From: Candidatus Aminicenantota bacterium
GTDB taxonomy: Bacteria > Acidobacteriota > Aminicenantia > Aminicenantales > Saccharicenantaceae
DNA length: 8,696 nucleotides
Assembly (NCBI GenBank): GCA_026393955.1
Contig: JAPKZE010000369.1
Coordinates: 1-8,696, forward strand
Direction: 5' to 3'
This document shows positions 6,090 through 8,696 of the stretch, piece by piece; position 1 is the stretch's first letter, and each line of letters opens with the position of its first letter. The position numbers and the translations under genes are program-made. Below the pieces are notes generated by a model. That model ran no database searches. It was given only the letters and a program-made list of their open reading frames with translations, and had not been told where the DNA came from.

Positions 6090-6989
6090 TCAGCCGTGCC
6101 TGGTCTTGCACGCGTGGATGCGCTGGGCGATGACCCCGTTGACCTTGATGTTGAAGTAGGAGATCAGATTGGTCACGTCCTTCTTGTACTTCGTGACGTA
6201 GCGCACGAAGTCGGAGCGCTCCTTGTAGCGGAGGAGGTTCTCGAACTCGGCGATCGTGTCGTGGAGCTCGATGACGAAGTGGTTGATGGTCCGGTACTGG
6301 GCGTTGATCTCGATGAGGTCGTGGCCGGACAGCTTGGCGAAATCGAGGTGCGGCGGCAGGCTCTGGAGGATGAGCAGCCCTTCGTTGTGCAGCTCGCTGA
6401 CCGAGTCGCCGATCTCCTGGAAATAAGAGCCGAAATCCTGGGCCTTTCTCAGCTTGGCCCCGGCGCGATCCGTCAGCCGCTCGAACTGGGCCTTGAGGGA
6501 GACGATGGGATCCTTGAGGCCGAAATACTTCCGGACCGGGCTGAACAGGTCCAGGAAATCGCGGCCGATGTAGATCTTGTCCTCGTAGCGGGACAGAAGC
6601 TCCTTGGGCTCGTGGGTGTAGAACTTGATCTCGAAACGGCGGCCGTCGGAATCCCGTTCGCGGAGACGGGCCAGGACCAGAGCGCTATTCTGCTCGATGA
6701 AGTAGCTGCTGATGTCGACGAGCACGGAATAGACGGCCAGGTTCTGGACGATGGCCTCCTTGAGGTAATCGAGCAGGGTTTCGTTCCGGGTGATGAACTC
6801 GGTGATGTCCTCGTCCGGCGTCGGGTTGAGGACCGAATAGCTGGGCGAGAGGAGGTAGAGGGCGGGGCCGCGGCCGAGCTCGAGATGGAGGTTCTTGAGG
6901 ACGCCCTGATAGAGGTCGTCGAGGAGGACCGTCTTGAGCGGCGGAAGTCCGGCGGGATCCAGCTTGGACAGCTCTTCCACTTCGTTCAT
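6090..6989 (-). CDS. Hypothetical helical protein, function unknown
   Basis: 299 residues from the ATG at 6989 (AGAGGG about 8 nt upstream). The frame stays open further upstream through the neighbouring gene, but that extension is a shadow with no SD and Arg/Pro-rich sequence. I do not recognise a family. There is no signal peptide or transmembrane helix, so the protein is probably cytoplasmic. The N-terminal half (about 18-160) mixes helices and strands, with LLDDLYQGVLKNLHLELGRG at 22-41. The C-terminal half (about 160-299) is almost entirely helical and charged, with heptad-like stretches at about 164-210 and 225-285, and could form a coiled coil. No catalytic motif stands out. It lies downstream of the lipoyl transferase gene with a 50-bp gap, but has its own promoter, so it may not share that function. 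Confidence 0.85.
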   Translation of the reverse strand: MNEVEELSKLDPAGLPPLKTVLLDDLYQGVLKNLHLELGRGPALYLLSPSYSVLNPTPDEDITEFITRNETLLDYLKEAIVQNLAVYSVLVDISSYFIEQNSALVLARLRERDSDGRRFEIKFYTHEPKELLSRYEDKIYIGRDFLDLFSPVRKYFGLKDPIVSLKAQFERLTDRAGAKLRKAQDFGSYFQEIGDSVSELHNEGLLILQSLPPHLDFAKLSGHDLIEINAQYRTINHFVIELHDTIAEFENLLRYKERSDFVRYVTKYKKDVTNLISYFNIKVNGVIAQRIHACKTRHG

Positions 6990-7013
6990 GATGAGGCCCT
7001 CTCTTCGGGGCCG

Positions 7014-7043
7014 AGTGTAGCACCCGGCCGAAAGAAAAGTCAA
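7014..7043 (-). promoter_or_regulatory. Sigma-70-type promoter of the hypothetical gene, with a palindrome over the -10
   Basis: Minus strand: -35 TTGACT (7043-7038), an 18-nt spacer and -10 TACACT (7019-7014), giving a start near 7007 and a leader of about 18 nt. The -35 overlaps the stop codon of the lipoyl transferase gene (7040-7042). The -10 lies inside an imperfect palindrome at 7009-7029 (arms GGCCGAGTG and CACCCGGCC, one mismatch, 3-nt centre), a plausible operator. Confidence 0.6.
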
Positions 7044-7843
7044 CGGGCGGCGGGGCCCCTCCGGAAGGTCCAGTCGTCCGAAGCGTATTTGGCCGCCTGG
7101 AGCCGACGGACGGCCTCCCGGTCGTCGGGTCCCAGGGCGAACCGTTCGAAGGCGACGCCGAAAAAGTCGGCCATGCCCTGGACGAGGGGGCCGACGGCCG
7201 CGTCGAAGTCGACCGGCCGGCCGAGGGCTTCGGAGAGCGAGGTCATGCCCAGGCTTTCGGACGACTCGCCCGGACGGGCGACGGCGGCCAGCAGGGCTTC
7301 GTCCTTCTCGAGCGGGATCGAGCCGTGCTGGAGAAAGAGCGGACCGGTCCGCTTCTGGGCGCTGCCGGCGATCTTCCGGCCGCCGATCTCGATCTCGTCG
7401 CGGGCCGGGAAGGCGAAACAGGGCATGGTCCCCTTGATGTAGCCCGGCGGCGAGGTCTCGGCCAGGCGCGCCGACAGGCCCATGAGCGCGAAGCCTTTCA
7501 GAAGGGCCTGCGAGATGAGGCGGTACGAGTCGCGGACGGTGTCGGTGAAGACGGCCGCGTCGGCGGAGGCCATCGAGTAGGTCACCTCCCGGTCGTGCAG
7601 GACGAGCTTGCCGCCGGTCATGCGCCGGACGATATCGATGCCGCGGGCCCGGCAGAATTCGATATCCACGACGCGGGGGGCCTCCTGGGAATAGCCCAGG
7701 GAGGCGGTCGGCCGCTCCCAGCGGTAAAAACGGAGGAAGGTCCGGGAGGAACGGCCGGCGAGGTTCAGGAGATGTTCGTCGACGGCCATGTTCCAGGAGC
7801 CAGGTAGCGGCTCCGGCTCGACCATCAACTGCCAGCTTTTCAT
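7040..7843 (-). CDS. Lipoate/octanoate-protein transferase family (LipM/LplA-like)
   Basis: 267 residues, full length for the family (B. subtilis LipM is of similar size). The BPL/LplA/LipB fold is shown by NMAVDEHLL (18-26), RRMTGGKLVLHD (73-84, the family RRxxGGxxVxH motif) and EIGGRKIAGSAQKR (152-165, with Lys157 at the ligand-binding position). The segment PCFAFPARDEIEIGGRK carries Cys142 in the position of the acyl-accepting Cys of LipM. This favours an octanoyl transferase that moves octanoate between carrier domains over an ATP-dependent LplA, but LplA-like proteins can share this motif. It would act in the cytoplasm in protein lipoylation (glycine cleavage, 2-oxoacid dehydrogenases). 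The ATG at 7843 fits the family N-terminus (MKSW...), but there is no SD before it. It follows tRNA-Gly, 13 nt after the CCA. Confidence 0.9.
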   Translation of the reverse strand: MKSWQLMVEPEPLPGSWNMAVDEHLLNLAGRSSRTFLRFYRWERPTASLGYSQEAPRVVDIEFCRARGIDIVRRMTGGKLVLHDREVTYSMASADAAVFTDTVRDSYRLISQALLKGFALMGLSARLAETSPPGYIKGTMPCFAFPARDEIEIGGRKIAGSAQKRTGPLFLQHGSIPLEKDEALLAAVARPGESSESLGMTSLSEALGRPVDFDAAVGPLVQGMADFFGVAFERFALGPDDREAVRRLQAAKYASDDWTFRRGPAAR

Positions 7844-7856
7844 GGGTGGAAAAAAA

Positions 7857-7931
7857 TGGAGCGGGCAATGGGACTCGAACCCACAACACCCGGCTTGGGA
7901 AGCCGGTACTCTACCATTGAGCTATGCCCGC
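7857..7931 (-). tRNA. tRNA-Gly (anticodon CCC)
   Basis: 75 nt with an encoded CCA. The acceptor stem GCGGGCA pairs with TGCCCGC (7 bp), the discriminator base is T (typical of tRNA-Gly), and CCA is encoded at 7859-7857. The D-arm is GCTC/GAGT with a GGT-containing loop. The anticodon stem CCGGC/GCCGG encloses the loop TTCCCAA, anticodon CCC, reading GGG. The T-arm is GTGGG TTCGAGT CCCAT. All stems are intact. A run of seven T (7856-7850) follows the CCA directly, and the LipM-like gene starts at 7843. Confidence 0.97.
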
Positions 7932-7944
7932 TCACAGGCCTAGG

Positions 7945-7972
7945 ATTCTAGCACATCCGGCGGACAAGTCAA
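7945..7972 (-). promoter_or_regulatory. Sigma-70-type promoter of the tRNA-Gly/lipoyl transferase unit
   Basis: Minus strand: -35 TTGACT (7972-7967), a 16-nt spacer and -10 TAGAAT (7950-7945). The predicted start is near 7938, about 7 nt before the mature tRNA 5' end. Its -35 shares one arm of the inverted repeat at 7968-7998. Confidence 0.8.
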
Positions 7973-7998
7973 CGCGGGCATGGGACGGCCGCGTTGAC
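7968..7998. repeat. Perfect inverted repeat joining two divergent -35 boxes
   Basis: GTCAACGCGG (7968-7977) and its exact reverse complement CCGCGTTGAC (7989-7998) are separated by 11 nt. The left arm contains most of the -35 of the tRNA promoter and the right arm most of the -35 of the bactofilin promoter. It may be a regulator site, or partly the by-product of two similar -35 boxes, although the identity extends 5 bp beyond them on the inner side. Confidence 0.7.
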
Positions 7999-8022
7999 AG
8001 GACCCTCCACCGCCCCTATAAT
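7994..8022 (+). promoter_or_regulatory. Full-consensus sigma-70-type promoter of the bactofilin gene
   Basis: A perfect -35 TTGACA (7994-7999), an optimal 17-nt spacer and a perfect -10 TATAAT (8017-8022). The predicted start near 8029 gives a leader of about 28 nt before the ATG at 8057. This is the best promoter in the window and suggests strong housekeeping expression, unless the inverted repeat over the -35 mediates repression. Confidence 0.9.
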
Positions 8023-8056
8023 CCGGAGAGGAACGCCCGGACAGGGAGAAAAGACC

Positions 8057-8410
8057 ATGGCCGATGAATCCGTCAGAACGCAACCCAACAGCCCCGGCGT
8101 CACGCGGCTGGGCTCGACCGTCGTCCTCACCGGCGACATCGAGGCCCACGAGGACCTGCTCGTCGAAGGGCGCATCCAGGGCAAGATCACGGCGCCGTCA
8201 GGGACGCTGACGGTGGCCAAGGGCGCCAGGGTCGAAGCCGAGGTCCGCGTCCGGGCCCTCGTCCTTTACGGCGAGCTCAAGGGCACGGTCAGGGCCGCCG
8301 AGAAGACGGTCATCGCCGAGACGGCCGAAATGAGCGGCGATGTGATCACGCCCAGGATCACCATCGCCAACGGCGCCCGCTTCTCCGGCGGCATCCGGAT
8401 GAAGGAATAA
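8057..8410 (+). CDS. Bactofilin (DUF583 family cytoskeletal protein)
   Basis: 117 residues from the ATG at 8057, with AGGGAG about 8-9 nt upstream. The frame is open upstream to 7994, but that stretch lies in the promoter. After a short polar N-terminus (1-17), residues about 18-112 form the bactofilin right-handed beta-helix. The typical pattern is visible: LGSTVVLTGDIEAHEDLLVEG, GTLTVAKGARVEAEVRV, LYGELKGTV, TAEMSGDVITPRITIANGA, then FSGGIRM. The family forms polymers without nucleotides and serves in cell shape, stalk formation or placing of cell-wall enzymes. There is no transmembrane segment, so membrane contact, if any, would be through the N-terminus. The ORF upstream is a tRNA on the other strand, so no M23 peptidase partner gene, often seen beside bactofilins, is present here. 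Confidence 0.95.
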   Translation: MADESVRTQPNSPGVTRLGSTVVLTGDIEAHEDLLVEGRIQGKITAPSGTLTVAKGARVEAEVRVRALVLYGELKGTVRAAEKTVIAETAEMSGDVITPRITIANGARFSGGIRMKE

Positions 8411-8483
8411 AAAAGAACGGACCTGGTCTTCGCAAGGCCGAATAAGAGAGATCAATGTTGCGAAGACCAGGTCCGTTCTTTTT
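8410..8483 (+). terminator. Perfect 26-bp inverted repeat, terminator-like, enclosing the uvrB start
   Basis: The left arm (8410-8435) and right arm (8458-8483) are exact reverse complements over 26 bp. The core reads GAACGGACCTGGTCTTCGCA, flanked by five A on the left and five T on the right, with a 22-nt loop (8436-8457). It begins at the last base of the bactofilin stop codon, and the T-run makes it an intrinsic terminator for that gene, probably in both directions. The loop contains GAGAG (8446-8450) and the uvrB ATG (8455-8457), and the right arm is uvrB coding sequence. Confidence 0.85.
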
Positions 8484-8696
8484 AACCTCCGAGTTCGTCC
8501 CCAAGGGCGACCAGGTCCAGGCCATCGACCGGCTCACCGAGGGACTCGAGTCCGGAGCGCAGCACCAGGTCCTCAAGGGCGTCACCGGCTCGGGCAAGAC
8601 CTTCACCATGGCCAACATCATCGCCCGGGTCAACCGGCCGGTGCTGGTCATCTCCCACAACAAGACCCTGGCCGCCCAGCTCTACCAGGAATTCCG
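8455..8696 (+). CDS. uvrB: UvrB, excinuclease ABC subunit B (5' end only)
   Basis: The first 80 residues are visible and the gene runs off the window. After the leader MLRRPGPFFL, the family match begins with TSEFVPKGDQVQAIDRL. The Walker A motif follows (GVTGSGKT, residues 42-49), then ISHNKTLAAQLYQEF (66-80), which is characteristic of UvrB in nucleotide excision repair. UvrB is the damage-verifying ATPase loaded by UvrA that recruits UvrC. The ATG at 8455 is the only possible start: an in-frame TAA lies at 8443-8445, and no other start codon, apart from TTG at codon 2, precedes the conserved part. The SD (GAGAG, 4 nt before the ATG) is weak. No promoter is visible between bactofilin and uvrB. 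Confidence 0.95.
   Translation, partial: MLRRPGPFFLTSEFVPKGDQVQAIDRLTEGLESGAQHQVLKGVTGSGKTFTMANIIARVNRPVLVISHNKTLAAQLYQEF

Noticed and set aside
5943..7442. Open reading frame of 499 residues on the plus strand
   Set aside because: It runs antisense across two minus-strand genes, a promoter and the structured element. No SD or family motif is present.
6990..7889. A 300-residue N-terminal extension of the unknown gene
   Set aside because: It reads through the lipoyl transferase gene in another frame and is Arg/Pro-rich. The ATG at 6989 has an SD and its own promoter.
7994..8056. Upstream extension of the bactofilin frame
   Set aside because: It would begin with TTG inside the -35 box of a consensus promoter and has no SD. 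The ATG at 8057 fits the family length.
1..8696. CRISPR array, prophage or toxin-antitoxin genes
   Set aside because: No direct-repeat/spacer pattern, phage gene or small paired toxin-antitoxin ORFs were seen on either strand.

Overview
The window is GC-rich bacterial chromosome with tightly packed genes, Shine-Dalgarno (SD) starts and consensus sigma-70-type promoters. The gene set (two ECF sigma factors, a bactofilin, UvrB, an envelope protein with a two-PDZ HtrA architecture) points to a diderm-like bacterium. The overall style resembles Acidobacteriota or Aminicenantota, but nothing here fixes the taxon and that placement is a weak guess. No phage, insertion sequence with a transposase, CRISPR array or rRNA is visible.

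Region 1 (1-2599, minus strand) is a three-gene operon: an ECF sigma factor, a small single-pass membrane protein that probably acts as its anti-sigma factor, and a secreted two-PDZ protein of the HtrA/DegP family. The order resembles rpoE/algU-type loci that carry an HtrA gene downstream. The HtrA protein keeps its Ser motif but has lost the catalytic His and Asp, so it should be a pseudoprotease.

Region 2 (2600-5898, plus strand) is a divergent operon: a second ECF sigma factor, a zinc-type (HxxxCxxC) anti-sigma factor overlapping it by 4 bp, two related LiaI/LiaF-type membrane proteins, and a membrane-anchored DUF4097 protein with six TSY-type repeats. It ends in a strong intrinsic terminator. 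DUF4097 and LiaF-type membrane domains also occur together in the Firmicute lia (cell-envelope stress) locus. The two divergent operons therefore look like a paired envelope-stress module.

Region 3 (5899-6089) holds no gene but contains a compact, highly structured segment of about 150 nt bounded by a 10-bp inverted repeat and preceded by ATGA. It could be a structured RNA or an ORF-less mobile RNA element.

Region 4 (6090-7931, minus strand) contains tRNA-Gly(CCC), a LipM/LplA-family lipoyl/octanoyl transferase gene starting 13 nt after the tRNA CCA end, and a 299-residue helical protein of unknown function with its own promoter.

Region 5 (7932-8696, plus strand) starts at a divergent promoter pair whose two -35 boxes lie in the arms of a perfect inverted repeat. 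It carries a bactofilin gene and then the 5' end of uvrB, cut by the window edge. A perfect 26-bp inverted repeat spans the bactofilin-uvrB junction. The uvrB start codon lies in its loop, and its right arm encodes the first residues of UvrB.
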